A stretch of 64,000 bases of DNA from Rhodovarius lipocyclicus (GTDB taxonomy: Bacteria; Pseudomonadota; Alphaproteobacteria; Acetobacterales; Acetobacteraceae): NCBI RefSeq assembly GCF_009900765.1, contig NZ_JAAABL010000014.1, forward strand, positions 16,365-80,364. The letters run 5' to 3'. The position numbers and the translations under genes are program-made. Positions 7,690 to 16,481 of the stretch are shown in pieces (position 1 is the first letter of the stretch; every line of letters starts with the position of its first letter). Under the pieces are notes generated by a model, which searched no databases, was not told the DNA's origin, and saw only the letters and a list, made by a program, of their open reading frames with translations.

Positions 7690-8622
7690 ATGAGCGGGCT
7701 GGATGGGCTCGACCTCAACCTGCTGCGGGTGTTCGACGCGGTGGCGCGCGAACGCCATGTCACGCGCGCGGCCCGGCGGCTGCGGCTGTCCCAGCCCGCC
7801 GTCTCCAACGCGCTGGCGCGGCTGCGCGTGGCGCTGAACGACGAGCTGTTCCTGCGCAGCCCGGGCGGGGTGGAGCCCACGGCCCTCGCCCTCAGCCTGA
7901 TGGGCCCGGTGGCGGAGGCGCTGGACCGGCTGGAGGAAACCCTGGTCGCCACCGCGCCCTTCGACCCCGCCACGGCGCGGCGCGTCTTCACCATCGCCAT
8001 GTCCGAATACGCCGAAACCGTGCTGGCCCCGGCCCTGCTGGAGGCGATGATGCGCGAGGCGCCGGGCTGCATGCTCGCCATTTCCCACGCGGACCGCACC
8101 AACGCCTTCGCCCTGCTGGAATCGAGCGTGGCGCAGATGGCCGTCGGCGTGCTGCCGGAGCCCACCGCGCTGTATACCAAGCTGCGCCTGCTGCCGGAGG
8201 CTTTCATGGTGCTGATGCGTCCCGACCACCCGCTGGCCCAGGGCGAACTCACGCTGGAACGCTATGTCTCGGTGCCGCATCTGCTGCATTCGCCCAATGG
8301 CTCCCGCGATGGCGCGCTGGACGCGCCGCTGCGGGAGGCCGGGCACCCCCGCCGGCTGGGCGCGGTGGTGGCGCATCTGTCCGCGGTGCCGGAGATCCTG
8401 AAGCGCACGGACATGATCATGACCTGCTCCGCCCGGCTGGCGCAGCTGCTGGCGGAGGCCCATGGCCTGGTCTGCCGCCCGCCGCCGATCGAAACCCATC
8501 ACACCCGCCTGTCCCTGATCTTCCATCGTCGCTTCGAGGCCGACCGCGGCCATGCCTGGCTGCGCCGGATGATCCTGGCGCTCGCGCGGGAGACACCGGA
8601 GGCCGAGGCCCCCCATGCTTGA
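7690..8622 (+). CDS. LysR family transcriptional regulator
   Basis: This 310-residue protein has an N-terminal helix-turn-helix (LDLNLLRVFDAVARERHVTRAA, then LSQPAVSNALARLR) and the usual LysR effector-binding half. The LDLNLLRVF opening and the EPTALALSLMGPV segment place it near the NodD/SyrM-like branch. It is divergent from the DoxX gene, with a 7-5-7 palindrome between them, so DoxX is the likely target. The mobB-moeA genes follow after 30 bp and could share its transcript. Inducer unknown. Confidence 0.88.
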   Translation: MSGLDGLDLNLLRVFDAVARERHVTRAARRLRLSQPAVSNALARLRVALNDELFLRSPGGVEPTALALSLMGPVAEALDRLEETLVATAPFDPATARRVFTIAMSEYAETVLAPALLEAMMREAPGCMLAISHADRTNAFALLESSVAQMAVGVLPEPTALYTKLRLLPEAFMVLMRPDHPLAQGELTLERYVSVPHLLHSPNGSRDGALDAPLREAGHPRRLGAVVAHLSAVPEILKRTDMIMTCSARLAQLLAEAHGLVCRPPPIETHHTRLSLIFHRRFEADRGHAWLRRMILALARETPEAEAPHA

Positions 8623-8652
8623 CCTCCCTGTTGGGCAAGGCTTGATACCGTG

Positions 8653-9144
8653 ATGCGTGTGATCGGCCTGGCGGGATGGAGCGGGGCGGGCAAGACGACC
8701 CTGCTCAAGGGGTTGATCCCCGAATTGCGGCGGCGCGGCCTCAGCGTCTCCACCATCAAGCACGCGCATCATGCCTTCGACGTGGATGTGCCCGGCAAGG
8801 ACAGCTATGAGCACCGCGCGGCGGGCGCCGAACAGGTGCTGGTGAGTTCCGCCAACCGCTGGGCGCTGATGACCGAGCTGCGCGGCGCGCCCGAACCCCC
8901 GCTGGCCGAACTGTTGGGCCGGCTGAACCCGGTGGATCTGGTGATCATCGAGGGCTTCAAGCGTGACAGCCACCCCAAGATCGAGGTGCACCGCGCCGCC
9001 AACGGCAAGCCCTGGCTGCATCCGGAGGACCCGCGCATCCTGGCCGTCGCCTCCGATGTCGCGCCGCCGGGCCTGCCGCACGCGGATATCGACGACATCG
9101 CCGCCGTGGCCGATCTGGTGCTGCGCCTGGCGGAGCCGGTCTGA
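8653..9144 (+). CDS. mobB: Molybdopterin-guanine dinucleotide biosynthesis protein B
   Basis: This 163-residue P-loop GTPase has the Walker A motif GWSGAGKTTLLKG at its N-terminus, followed by STIKHAHHAFDVDVPGKDSY, the conserved MobB stretch, and VIIEGFKRDSHPKIEVHR. MobB assists attachment of GMP to molybdopterin. The ATG at 8653 is preferred over an adjacent GTG at 8650. It is co-translated with moeA through a TGATG junction. A molybdenum-cofactor function suits the MOSC-domain protein elsewhere in the window, but no molybdoenzyme gene is present here. Confidence 0.92.
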   Translation: MRVIGLAGWSGAGKTTLLKGLIPELRRRGLSVSTIKHAHHAFDVDVPGKDSYEHRAAGAEQVLVSSANRWALMTELRGAPEPPLAELLGRLNPVDLVIIEGFKRDSHPKIEVHRAANGKPWLHPEDPRILAVASDVAPPGLPHADIDDIAAVADLVLRLAEPV

Positions 9145-10379
9145 TGGCCCAGCTTTCCGATGATTGCTTCGCCTTCGGCGGCCAACTGCTGTCGGTGGAC
9201 GCGGCGGCGGCGCTGATCGCCGAACGCATCCCGCCCATCGAGGGGCTGGAGCGCGTGGCGCTGGCCCAAGCCCATGGCCGGGTGCTGGCGGGCGGGCTGG
9301 TGGCGCGCACGCCGCTGCCGCCCTTCTTCAATTCGGCGGTGGATGGCTATGCCTTCGCGCATGCCAGCCTGGGGGCGGAGGCCACGCGCCTGCCGCTGGC
9401 CGGGCGCCTCGCGGCCGGGGATGCGGCCCGCCCGCTGCCCCCGGGCACCGCCATGCGCGTGCTGACCGGCGCGCCGATGCCCGAGGGCGCGGACACCGTG
9501 ATGATGCAGGAGGACGCGGTGCTGGAAGGCGACGCCCTGCTGCTGCCCCCCGGCCTGAAGCGCGGCGCCAATTGCCGCCCCGCCGGCGAGGACGTGCCCC
9601 AGGGCGCCGAGGCCCTGCCCGCCGGCGCGCTGCTGACCGCGCCCGAAATCGGCCTGGCCGCCGCGCTGGGCTTCGCCGTGCTGGACTGCCGCCGCCCGGT
9701 GCGCGTCGGCGTGTTCTCCACCGGCAATGAGCTGGCGAGCCCCGGCCAGCCGCTCGGCCCCGCCCAGACCTATGACAGCAACCGCTTCACGCTGATGGCG
9801 ATGCTGGCGCGGCTGCCGGTGGTGGTGACCGACCTCGGCATATTGCCCGACCGCGAGGACGCGACCCGCGCCGCCCTGGCCGCCGCCGCGTGCGACCACG
9901 ATGTGCTGATCACCTCGGGCGGGGTGTCCGCCGGCGAGGAGGACCATGTCCGCGCCGCGATCGAGAGCTTCGGCAGCCTGGTGTTCTGGCGCCTGGCGGT
10001 GAAGCCGGGGCGGCCGGCGGCGCTCGGCGTGGTGGGCGGCACCCCGGTGCTGGGCCTGCCGGGCAATCCGGTGGCGGCCGTGGTGTGCTTCCTGCATCTG
10101 GCGCGGCCACTGATCCTGCGGCTGGCGGGGGCCATCGAGCAGCCGCTGCCGCGCTTCCCGGTGCCCGCGGGCTTCCACCACAGGAAAAAGGCCGGCCGGC
10201 GCGAATACCTGCGCGTGCGGATCGAACCCGGCCCCGTCGCCCAGCGGTTCGAGCGCGAGGGGGCGGGGCTGCTGACCAGCCTCACGCAGTCCCATGCCTT
10301 CTGCGAACTGCCGGAGGAGATGACGCAGCTGGAACCCGGCACCTTGGTTCAGGTGCTGCCCTTCGCCGCGATTTTCTGA
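9144..10379 (+). CDS. moeA: Molybdopterin molybdotransferase
   Basis: This 411-residue protein is of standard MoeA length. It carries VDGYAFA in the N-terminal region, the MoeA/MogA-type core TYDSNRFTLMAML, TSGGVSAGEEDHVRAAI and the LPGNPVAAVVCF loop, then a C-terminal beta domain. MoeA inserts molybdate into adenylylated molybdopterin in the cytoplasm. Its ATG shares the final A of the mobB stop codon (TGATG), indicating coupled translation and a shared operon. Confidence 0.95.
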   Translation: MAQLSDDCFAFGGQLLSVDAAAALIAERIPPIEGLERVALAQAHGRVLAGGLVARTPLPPFFNSAVDGYAFAHASLGAEATRLPLAGRLAAGDAARPLPPGTAMRVLTGAPMPEGADTVMMQEDAVLEGDALLLPPGLKRGANCRPAGEDVPQGAEALPAGALLTAPEIGLAAALGFAVLDCRRPVRVGVFSTGNELASPGQPLGPAQTYDSNRFTLMAMLARLPVVVTDLGILPDREDATRAALAAAACDHDVLITSGGVSAGEEDHVRAAIESFGSLVFWRLAVKPGRPAALGVVGGTPVLGLPGNPVAAVVCFLHLARPLILRLAGAIEQPLPRFPVPAGFHHRKKAGRREYLRVRIEPGPVAQRFEREGAGLLTSLTQSHAFCELPEEMTQLEPGTLVQVLPFAAIF

Positions 10380-10412
10380 CAGGCTGCGGGCAAACAGCCT
10401 GGAGGAACCCCG

Positions 10413-11165
10413 ATGTCCGAATTCGTCACGCGCCATGTCGACAACGGCGTGATGCAGTTGCGCCTGAACCGCCCCGAGAAGAAGAACGCCCTGACCCTGG
10501 CCATGTATGAGGGGCTGGCCGAGGGCCTGCGCGCCGCCGCCGCCGACCCCGCCGTGCGGGTGGTGCTGCTGGGCGGCGGCGCGGATTTCACCGCCGGCAA
10601 CGACCTGAAGGATTTCGCCGCCGCCGGCAGCCAGGAAAACCGCCCCGGCTCCGCCTTCGATTTCCTGCGGGAGATCCGGGTGTTCCCCAAGCCCGTGGTG
10701 GCCGCCGTGCGCGGCGTGGCGGTGGGTATCGGCACGACCATGCTGCTGCATTGCGACGTGGTGGTGGCCAGCGCCACCGCGCGCTTCCAGATCCCGTTCT
10801 CCCGCCTGGGCGTGACGCCGGAGGGCGGGTCCTCGATGCTGCTGGCGGGCCGGGTGGGCGATGCCCGGGCGCGCTGGCTGCTGATGGCGGGGGAGGCGTT
10901 CTCGGGCCGGCAGGCGGCGCTGTGGGGCCTGGCGCTGGAAGCGCCGGAGGATGACGAGGTGGAGGCCGTGGCGATGGAGCGCGCCCGCCTGCTGGCCGGC
11001 CTGCCGCCGAAAGCCCTGGCCGAGAGCAAGCGCCTGCTGCTGGAACCCCAGCGGGAGAAGCTGGCGGCGGTGATGGACGAGGAACGCGTGGTGTTCAGCA
11101 AGGCCCTGCGCAGCGAGGAAGCCCAGGCGGCCTTCCAGGCCTTCCTCAGCCGCGCGAAGGGTTAG
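10413..11165 (+). CDS. Enoyl-CoA hydratase/isomerase family protein
   Basis: This 250-residue crotonase-fold protein has the oxyanion-hole segment DFTAGNDLKDFA and the second half-site VRGVAVGIGTTMLLHCDVVVASATARFQIPFSRLGVTPEGGSS. The glutamate expected for hydratase activity is present in PEGGSS. It has AGGAACC just upstream of the start and lies 33 bp after moeA, so it may be transcribed with it, although no pathway link to molybdenum cofactor is evident. The exact substrate (fatty acid or other acyl-CoA) cannot be determined. Confidence 0.88.
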   Translation: MSEFVTRHVDNGVMQLRLNRPEKKNALTLAMYEGLAEGLRAAAADPAVRVVLLGGGADFTAGNDLKDFAAAGSQENRPGSAFDFLREIRVFPKPVVAAVRGVAVGIGTTMLLHCDVVVASATARFQIPFSRLGVTPEGGSSMLLAGRVGDARARWLLMAGEAFSGRQAALWGLALEAPEDDEVEAVAMERARLLAGLPPKALAESKRLLLEPQREKLAAVMDEERVVFSKALRSEEAQAAFQAFLSRAKG

Positions 11166-11196
11166 ATCGTCACCCGGTCGGAGGAAGCGTCAGGCC

Positions 11197-12573
11197 CTAG
11201 CGCGGCAGCCGCACCCGGGCGCGCAGCCCGCCCATCGGGCTGCGTTCCAGCAGGATATCCCCGCCATGGCCGCGCACCACATCCCGCGCGATGGCCAGCC
11301 CCAGCCCGGTGCCGGTCGCGGAGCCGCTGGCGAAGGGCTTGAAGGCGCTCTCGCGCTCCGCTTCCGGGATGCCGGGGCCGTCATCGTCCACCAGCACCTC
11401 CACCCAGGCCTCGTCCTCCTGGGTGGACAGGCGCACGCGGCCCGCGTGGCGGCGGGCATTGTCCAGCAGGTTGCCGATGGCCCGGCGCAGCGCGCCTTCG
11501 CGCAGCGGCAGGCGCAGCGTCTCGGGCAGGTCGATGGCCAGCTCGCCGCCGCTGCGCCGCGCGCTCTCGGCCAGGTCGCGCAGCATGGGGATCAGGTCGG
11601 TCTCGCGCGGCTGCTCGATGCCCTCGCCGCGGGCGAAGGCCAGGTAGGTCTCCACCAGGCGCTCCATCTCCTCCGTGTCGTGCACCAGGGCCTCGACGTC
11701 TTCCTCGGTGTCCGGGGCGCGGGGCAGCATGGCCAGCGTCAGGCGCATGCGCGTCAGCGGGGTGCGCAGGTCGTGGCTGATGCCCGCCAGCATGTCCGTG
11801 CGCTGGGCCACGAAGCGGCGGATGTTCTCGCGCATCGTGTTGAAGGCGATGGCGGCCTGGCGCACCTCGGCCGCGCCCTCCGGCTTGATGGAGCCGCTGT
11901 CCCGCCCCTGGCCGAAGCTTTCGGCGGCTCCCGCCAGCCGGCGGATGGCGCGCACCTGGATGCGCATGAACAGCACGGCGATGAGCGCGAACAGCATCGC
12001 GCTGCCCACCAGCCAGATCATGAACAGGTACAGGGTGGAGCTGAACAACCGCTTGCGCGGTGCCTCCACATGCAGCACGCCGCTGGGCAGCTGCACGCGG
12101 ATCACGATGTTCTGCGGGTCCGACTGCCAGTCGGCGTCGAAGGGCAGGGCGACGAGGCGGGAGAGCGCCTCATGCAGATCCTCCTCCAGCGGCAGCAGGG
12201 CGTTCCAGGCCGGGCGCTGCGGCACCGGGCCCAGCTGCGCCCCGGGCTCATAGGCGGCCGACAGGCCGAGCCGCCAGGTCGCCTCCCGCAGGACCATGCC
12301 GTGCATCTCGTCCGGCGTGCGGGTGATAAGCTGGGCGACCATCCCGATCTCCCCGGCCAGGGAGGCCGAGAGCCGGCGGGAGATCACGTCCAGATGCCCG
12401 CCATAGAAGGCGGTCAGCGCCACCACCTGCACCACCAGCAGCGGGCCGAGGATGATGATGACGGCGCGCGCCAGCAGCCCCTTGGGCAGCAGCCGCCGCA
12501 GCCTGCCGCGCCGGATGGCGCAGGCGCTGGGCTCCTCGGCCTCGGCCAGCGGCGGCAGGGCGGCGGTCTTCAA
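11197..12573 (-). CDS. Sensor histidine kinase (EnvZ/PetR-partner type)
   Basis: This 458-residue membrane kinase has a first transmembrane segment at about residues 33-57, a periplasmic sensor region of about 120 residues and a second segment at about 178-204. A HAMP linker follows, then the H-box AGISHDLRTPLTRM with His267 as the phosphorylated residue, the N-box GNLLDNARRHAG, and G-boxes DDDGPGIPE and GTGLGLAIA. Its start overlaps the response-regulator stop by 4 bp. It is the last gene of a MarR / response regulator / kinase operon. Signal unknown. Confidence 0.92.
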   Translation of the reverse strand: MKTAALPPLAEAEEPSACAIRRGRLRRLLPKGLLARAVIIILGPLLVVQVVALTAFYGGHLDVISRRLSASLAGEIGMVAQLITRTPDEMHGMVLREATWRLGLSAAYEPGAQLGPVPQRPAWNALLPLEEDLHEALSRLVALPFDADWQSDPQNIVIRVQLPSGVLHVEAPRKRLFSSTLYLFMIWLVGSAMLFALIAVLFMRIQVRAIRRLAGAAESFGQGRDSGSIKPEGAAEVRQAAIAFNTMRENIRRFVAQRTDMLAGISHDLRTPLTRMRLTLAMLPRAPDTEEDVEALVHDTEEMERLVETYLAFARGEGIEQPRETDLIPMLRDLAESARRSGGELAIDLPETLRLPLREGALRRAIGNLLDNARRHAGRVRLSTQEDEAWVEVLVDDDGPGIPEAERESAFKPFASGSATGTGLGLAIARDVVRGHGGDILLERSPMGGLRARVRLPR

Positions 12574-13271
12574 GGCCCGGGCCTCAGCACATAGCCCTTG
12601 TGGCGGATGGTGTGCAGGAATCGCGGCTCCCGCGGGTCGGGCTCGATCTTGCGGCGCAGGCGCGTCACCTGCACGTCCACCGCGCGCTCCCCGGCATCGG
12701 GCGTGCCCAGCGCCTCGGCGATCGCCTCGCGGCTCAGCACCTCGCCCGGGTGGGCGGCCAGCGCGCCCAGCAGGGCCGCCTCGCCGCCGGTCAGGCGCTG
12801 GGTGCCGTCGGGGCCGCGCAACTCGCTGCGGTCGGGGTCGAACCAGCGCTGGCCCAGCTGCACCGGGCCCTGGGGCGGCGGCACGGCATTGGGCGCGGGG
12901 ACCGCGCGGCGCAGGATGGTGCGGATGCGGTGCGACAATTCGCGCGGGTCGAAGGGCTTGGCCAGGTAGTCGTCGGCGCCGGATTCGAAACCCGCCACGC
13001 GCTCATCCGGCGCGCCGCGCGCGGTCAGCATCAGCACCGGCACCTCATTGCGGCGGGCGCGCAGGTCGGCGACCAGTTCCAGGCCCGTCTCGCCCGGCAT
13101 CATCACATCCAGCACCAGCATGTCGAAGGCCACGGCCTTCAGCGCCGCCCGGGCCTCGACCGCATCGCCCGCCACGGTCACGCGGAAGCCGGCCTCGGTC
13201 AGGAAGCGTTGCAGCAGGGAGCGCAGGCGCGCGTCGTCATCCACCACCAGCAGATGCGGCTGATCGGTCAC
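12570..13271 (-). CDS. OmpR-family response regulator (PetR-like)
   Basis: This 233-residue protein has an N-terminal receiver with acidic pocket VVDDD, phospho-acceptor Asp55 in VLDVMMPGETG and Lys105 in YLAKPFDP, followed by a winged-helix domain with DVQVTRLRRKIEPDPREPRF. The GTG at 13271 is chosen because it overlaps the MarR stop as GTGA. The order MarR, OmpR-type regulator, next to ilvE recalls the petP-petR pair described upstream of the cytochrome bc1 genes in Rhodobacter; the bc1 genes are not in this window. Target genes unknown. Confidence 0.92.
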   Translation of the reverse strand: MTDQPHLLVVDDDARLRSLLQRFLTEAGFRVTVAGDAVEARAALKAVAFDMLVLDVMMPGETGLELVADLRARRNEVPVLMLTARGAPDERVAGFESGADDYLAKPFDPRELSHRIRTILRRAVPAPNAVPPPQGPVQLGQRWFDPDRSELRGPDGTQRLTGGEAALLGALAAHPGEVLSREAIAEALGTPDAGERAVDVQVTRLRRKIEPDPREPRFLHTIRHKGYVLRPGP

Positions 13272-13852
13272 GGCTGGCAGCCCTTCTCCAACTGGTCGAT
13301 CCATCCATTGGCCTCGGCGCCCATCAGCCCGCGCATGACGCGGCGGAAGCCCTCGACCGCCTGCGGCCCGGCCTCACGGTAGGCGCGCATGACCACCTCC
13401 CGCTGGCATTCGAACAGGCGGCGCTCGAAGGCCTGGCCCTTTTCCGTCAGGGAGAGCAGGCGCTGGCGCTTGTCCTGCCGGCCGGGGTTCTGCAGCACAT
13501 AGCCGTCCTCGATCAGCGGCTGCAGCACCCGGCCCAGCGACTGCTTGGTGATCGCCAGGATCGACAGTAGCTCTCCCACCGTGATGCCCGGCCGCCGGCC
13601 GACATAGTGCAGCACGCGGTGATGGGCGCGGCCCATGCCGAGTTCCGCCAGGATCTGGTCGGGCCCGGCCGTGAAATCCCGATAGCCGAAGAACAGCAGG
13701 TCCTGGGCCAGGCGCAGCTCCGCCTCCCGCAGGAACAGCAGGTCGCGCGTGGTGGCCGCCCCGCCCAGCCCCTGGCGCGCCGCGTCCGGGCGCGTGGCAT
13801 CCGGGCGCGCCGATTCGGGCATGGCTGCCATGCCGGGGGATTTGGTCAGCAT
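13268..13852 (-). CDS. MarR family transcriptional regulator (PetP-like)
   Basis: This 194-residue protein has an unstructured, Arg/Ala-rich N-terminal 30 residues and then a MarR winged helix (MGRAHHRVLHYVGRRPGITV, LAITKQSLGRVLQPLIEDGYV, the wing PGRQDKRQRLLSLTEKG). ATG codons at 13831 and 13822 are alternatives, but GGAGA precedes 13852. It is first in the operon with the response regulator and kinase and is divergent from ilvE, with a 139-bp AT-richer gap between. Autoregulation and control of ilvE are plausible. Confidence 0.88.
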   Translation of the reverse strand: MLTKSPGMAAMPESARPDATRPDAARQGLGGAATTRDLLFLREAELRLAQDLLFFGYRDFTAGPDQILAELGMGRAHHRVLHYVGRRPGITVGELLSILAITKQSLGRVLQPLIEDGYVLQNPGRQDKRQRLLSLTEKGQAFERRLFECQREVVMRAYREAGPQAVEGFRRVMRGLMGAEANGWIDQLEKGCQP

Positions 13853-13991
13853 TGTTGACGCTTCTCCATGGGATGTTTTAAAACCCCCTCAGTAAACGAC
13901 ATAAAATTGCGCGAACGACTGGTATTTTGAACTTACCGTAGAAACCCAAGCCTGACCCACAAGGCTCACACCGCAGAGAGGACACCATAAC
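13853..13991. promoter_or_regulatory. Divergent promoter region, marR operon and ilvE
   Basis: This 139-bp gap is noticeably richer in A and T than its surroundings (for example TTTTAAAA near 13875 and ACATAAAATT near 13900), consistent with promoters firing both ways. No clear palindrome is seen. GAGAGG precedes the ilvE ATG. Confidence 0.5.
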
Positions 13992-14912
13992 ATGGCCCTG
14001 ATCCCTTACGACGCCGCGCTTTCTTTCGATAATCGTGAAGGCTTCATCTGGCTGGACGGCGCCCTGGTGCCCTGGCGGGATGCGAAGCTGCATGTTCTGA
14101 CGCATGGCCTGCATTATGCCAGCGCCGTGTTCGAAGGCGAACGCTGCTATGCGGGCCATGTGTTCCGCCTGCGCGACCATACGGACCGCCTCCATGCCTC
14201 CGCCCGCATCCTGGGCTTCGAGATCCCCTACACCGCCGAGGCGATCGACGCGGCCTGCATCGAGACGCTGAAGGCGAACAACCTGACCGAGGCCTATCTG
14301 CGCCCCATCGCCTGGCGCGGCAGCGAGGAGATGGGCGTGGGCGCGCGCGCCACCAAGACCCATCTGGCGATCGCCGTGTGGGAATGGGGCGCCTATTTCG
14401 GGGTGGAGCAGCGCATGAAGGGCGTGCGGCTGGCACTGTCCGCCTGGAAGCGCCCGGCGCCCGATACGGCGCCCACCGCCTCCAAGGCCTCCGGCCTGTA
14501 CATGATCGGCACCATGTCCAAGCACGCGGCACAGGATGCGGGCTTCGACGACGCCTTCATGCTGGACCACAAGGGCGACCTGGCCGAGGCCACCGGCGCC
14601 AACGCCTTCTTCGTGATCGACGGCGCGATCCACACGCCCAAACCCACCTGCTTCCTGGACGGCATCACCCGGCGCAGCGTGATGGCGCTGGCCCGCCGCC
14701 GCCAGATGGTGGTGCATGAGCGCGTGATGCCCGCGACCGACCTGGCCCGCGCCTCCGAAGTGTTCCTGGCCGGCACCGCCGCCGAAGTGACACCCGTCGC
14801 CTGCATCGCGGAGCACGCCTACACCCCCGGCGCCATCACCCGCACACTGATGGAGGATTACGACCGGCTGGTGCGGATGCCGCCGGCGGAAGTGGCGAAG
14901 ATCGTGGGGTGA
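13992..14912 (+). CDS. ilvE: Branched-chain amino acid aminotransferase
   Basis: This 306-residue fold-type IV PLP enzyme has the expected elements: LTHGLHYASAVFEGERCY near the N-terminus, the PLP lysine at about residue 165 in TASKASGLYM, EATGANAFFV, and the C-terminal phosphate-binding loop FLAGTAAEVTPV. It transfers the amino group in the last step of valine, leucine and isoleucine synthesis and the first step of their breakdown. The ATG at 13992 is well placed after GAGAGG. It is divergent from the MarR operon and followed by an intergenic repeat. Confidence 0.95.
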   Translation: MALIPYDAALSFDNREGFIWLDGALVPWRDAKLHVLTHGLHYASAVFEGERCYAGHVFRLRDHTDRLHASARILGFEIPYTAEAIDAACIETLKANNLTEAYLRPIAWRGSEEMGVGARATKTHLAIAVWEWGAYFGVEQRMKGVRLALSAWKRPAPDTAPTASKASGLYMIGTMSKHAAQDAGFDDAFMLDHKGDLAEATGANAFFVIDGAIHTPKPTCFLDGITRRSVMALARRRQMVVHERVMPATDLARASEVFLAGTAAEVTPVACIAEHAYTPGAITRTLMEDYDRLVRMPPAEVAKIVG

Positions 14913-14927
14913 GGGGGGGAGCCCCCA

Positions 14928-15156
14928 CCAGGGGGCGCTGCCCCCTGGACCCCCGCCAGGACCGTGCTCGGTCCTGGACCTAGAGCAGTTGGGCGCTGAT
15001 CCTGGGAAGGTGTTTCCCATTGATTTTTATCATGAAAACGGCGCCCCGCCTGCCAAGGTAAGGCGCCAATCTGATGGGTTCCAAGGGCCATTCGGCCTTT
15101 GGCGGGGATGCAAGGGGCAGGGCCCCTTGCTGGGGGTCCGGGGGCGAAGCCCCTGG
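14928..15156 (+). repeat. Hairpin-ended intergenic repeat, copy 3
   Basis: The sequence is nearly identical to the copy at 6920 over about 215 bp, including AGGGGGCGCTGCCCCCT at the left, GACCGTGCTCGGTC, the core ATTGATTTTTATCATG and the right arm ending GGGGGCGAAGCCCC. It fills the gap between ilvE and recX. A spurious long reading frame crosses it. Confidence 0.9.
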
Positions 15157-15195
15157 GGCCTGCCGCCGCGCCCGATATCTGACATAAGGAAACCC

Positions 15196-15783
15196 ATGCC
15201 TGCGTCCAGGAAAGCCGGGCCGCGCCCACTGGGCCCCGCCCCCACGGAATCCTCCCTGCGGGAGGCCGCGCTGCGCCATCTCTCGCGGTTTTCCGCGACC
15301 GAGGCCGGGCTGCGCCGCGTGCTGACCAACAAGGTGCGCCGCTGGGCCGCGCTGGCCGCCGCCGAGGGCCGGGACCCCGCCGAACCCGTCGCCCGTGCCC
15401 TGGCCGCCATTCCCGCCATTGTCGCCGCCATGGTGGGGTCCGGGGCGGTGAATGACACGGCCTTCGCCGAGGCCCGGGCGCGGCGCCTGCTGCGCAGCGG
15501 GCGGTCCCGCCGCGCCGCTGCCGCGCATCTGGCCGCCAAGGGCATCGCGCCCGAGACCGCCAGCGCCGCCCTGGATGAGGCGCCGGCAGAGCGCGACGCC
15601 GCACTCGCCCTGTGCAAGCGCCGCCGCATCGGCCCCTTCGGCCCGCCCGAACCCGCGCCCGAGCTGCGGATGAAATGGCTGGCCGTGCTGGCCCGCGCGG
15701 GCTTCGCGCGCGACATCGCCGAGGCCGCGCTGCGTTGCGACCCCGAGGAAGCCGCGGACCGGCTGTTGGCGCTGAAGCAATGA
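15196..15783 (+). CDS. recX: RecX family regulatory protein
   Basis: This 195-residue protein is rich in Arg and Ala with the three-helix repeats of RecX: LREAALRHLSRFSATEAGLRRVL, VNDTAFAEARARRLLRSGRSRR and the following AAAHLAAKGIAPETASAAL. RecX proteins modulate RecA filaments. The start is the ATG at 15196 with AAGGA at 15186; a longer frame upstream crosses the repeat. recA is not adjacent. Its stop codon overlaps the azlC start as ATGA, so the three genes recX-azlC-azlD are probably one operon. Confidence 0.85.
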   Translation: MPASRKAGPRPLGPAPTESSLREAALRHLSRFSATEAGLRRVLTNKVRRWAALAAAEGRDPAEPVARALAAIPAIVAAMVGSGAVNDTAFAEARARRLLRSGRSRRAAAAHLAAKGIAPETASAALDEAPAERDAALALCKRRRIGPFGPPEPAPELRMKWLAVLARAGFARDIAEAALRCDPEEAADRLLALKQ

Positions 15784-16481
15784 CCGCGCCCGTCACCTTC
15801 ACCTGGGCGGGGTTCCGCGCCGGAATGCGCCTGGTGGCGCCGGCCCTGCCCAGCTTCGTGCCCTTCGGCCTGGTGGTGGGGTTGCAGGCGGCGGGGCAGG
15901 GGCTCTCGGCGCTGGAGGTCATGCTGATGAGCCTGTTCGTCTTCGCCGGCACCTCGCAGCTGGTGGGGCTGGGGGCCTGGGGCTGGCCGGTGCCGATGCT
16001 GGCCGTGACGCTGGCGGCCATGGTGGTGAACCTGCGCATGGCGCCGATGAGCGCCGCCCTGTCGCCCATGTTCAACGGGCTGCATGGCTGGCGGCTGTGG
16101 GCCAGCCTGTTCACCGTGACGGACCATTCCTTCGCCATGTCGGTGAACGAGATGCGCCAGGGCAACCGCGACGCCGCCGTGCTGCTGGGCATGGGCATCC
16201 CCACCTGGCTGTGGTGGACCAGCTGCGTCACGCTCGGCCATGCGCTGGCGGGGGTGATGACCATCTCGCCCACCCATCCGCTGATCTTCGCGGGGCTGGC
16301 CACCATGGCGGCGCTGACCGTCACGCTGTGGCGGGGCCGGGCCGACCTGCTGCCCTGGGGCGTGGCGGGGGCGGTGGGCGTGGCGCTGAGCCAGGCGGGG
16401 CTGGCCACGCCCTGGCCGGTGCTGGCCGGGGCCGTGGCGGGCAGCGCCGTGGGCGCCGTGCGGGACATGCGCCGCCCATGA
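15780..16481 (+). CDS. azlC: AzlC family branched-chain amino acid exporter, large subunit
   Basis: This 233-residue, very hydrophobic protein shows AzlC hallmarks: FRAGMRLVAPALPSFVPFGLVVG, FVFAGTSQLVGL and VVNLRMAPMSAAL. With its small partner AzlD it forms a membrane permease for branched-chain amino acids or analogues. It overlaps both neighbours by four bases (ATGA), which argues for coupled translation of the two subunits. Confidence 0.92.
   Translation: MTAPVTFTWAGFRAGMRLVAPALPSFVPFGLVVGLQAAGQGLSALEVMLMSLFVFAGTSQLVGLGAWGWPVPMLAVTLAAMVVNLRMAPMSAALSPMFNGLHGWRLWASLFTVTDHSFAMSVNEMRQGNRDAAVLLGMGIPTWLWWTSCVTLGHALAGVMTISPTHPLIFAGLATMAALTVTLWRGRADLLPWGVAGAVGVALSQAGLATPWPVLAGAVAGSAVGAVRDMRRP

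Noticed and set aside
13857..13870. TTGACGCTTCTCCA near the marR start as an Fnr/FixK box
   Set aside because: The second half-site is TCCA rather than TCAA and there is no dyad symmetry.
15012..15040. TTGATTTTTATCAT in the repeat core as a further Fnr/FixK box
   Set aside because: It reads TTGA-N6-TCAT, not TCAA, and is explained by the conserved repeat core.
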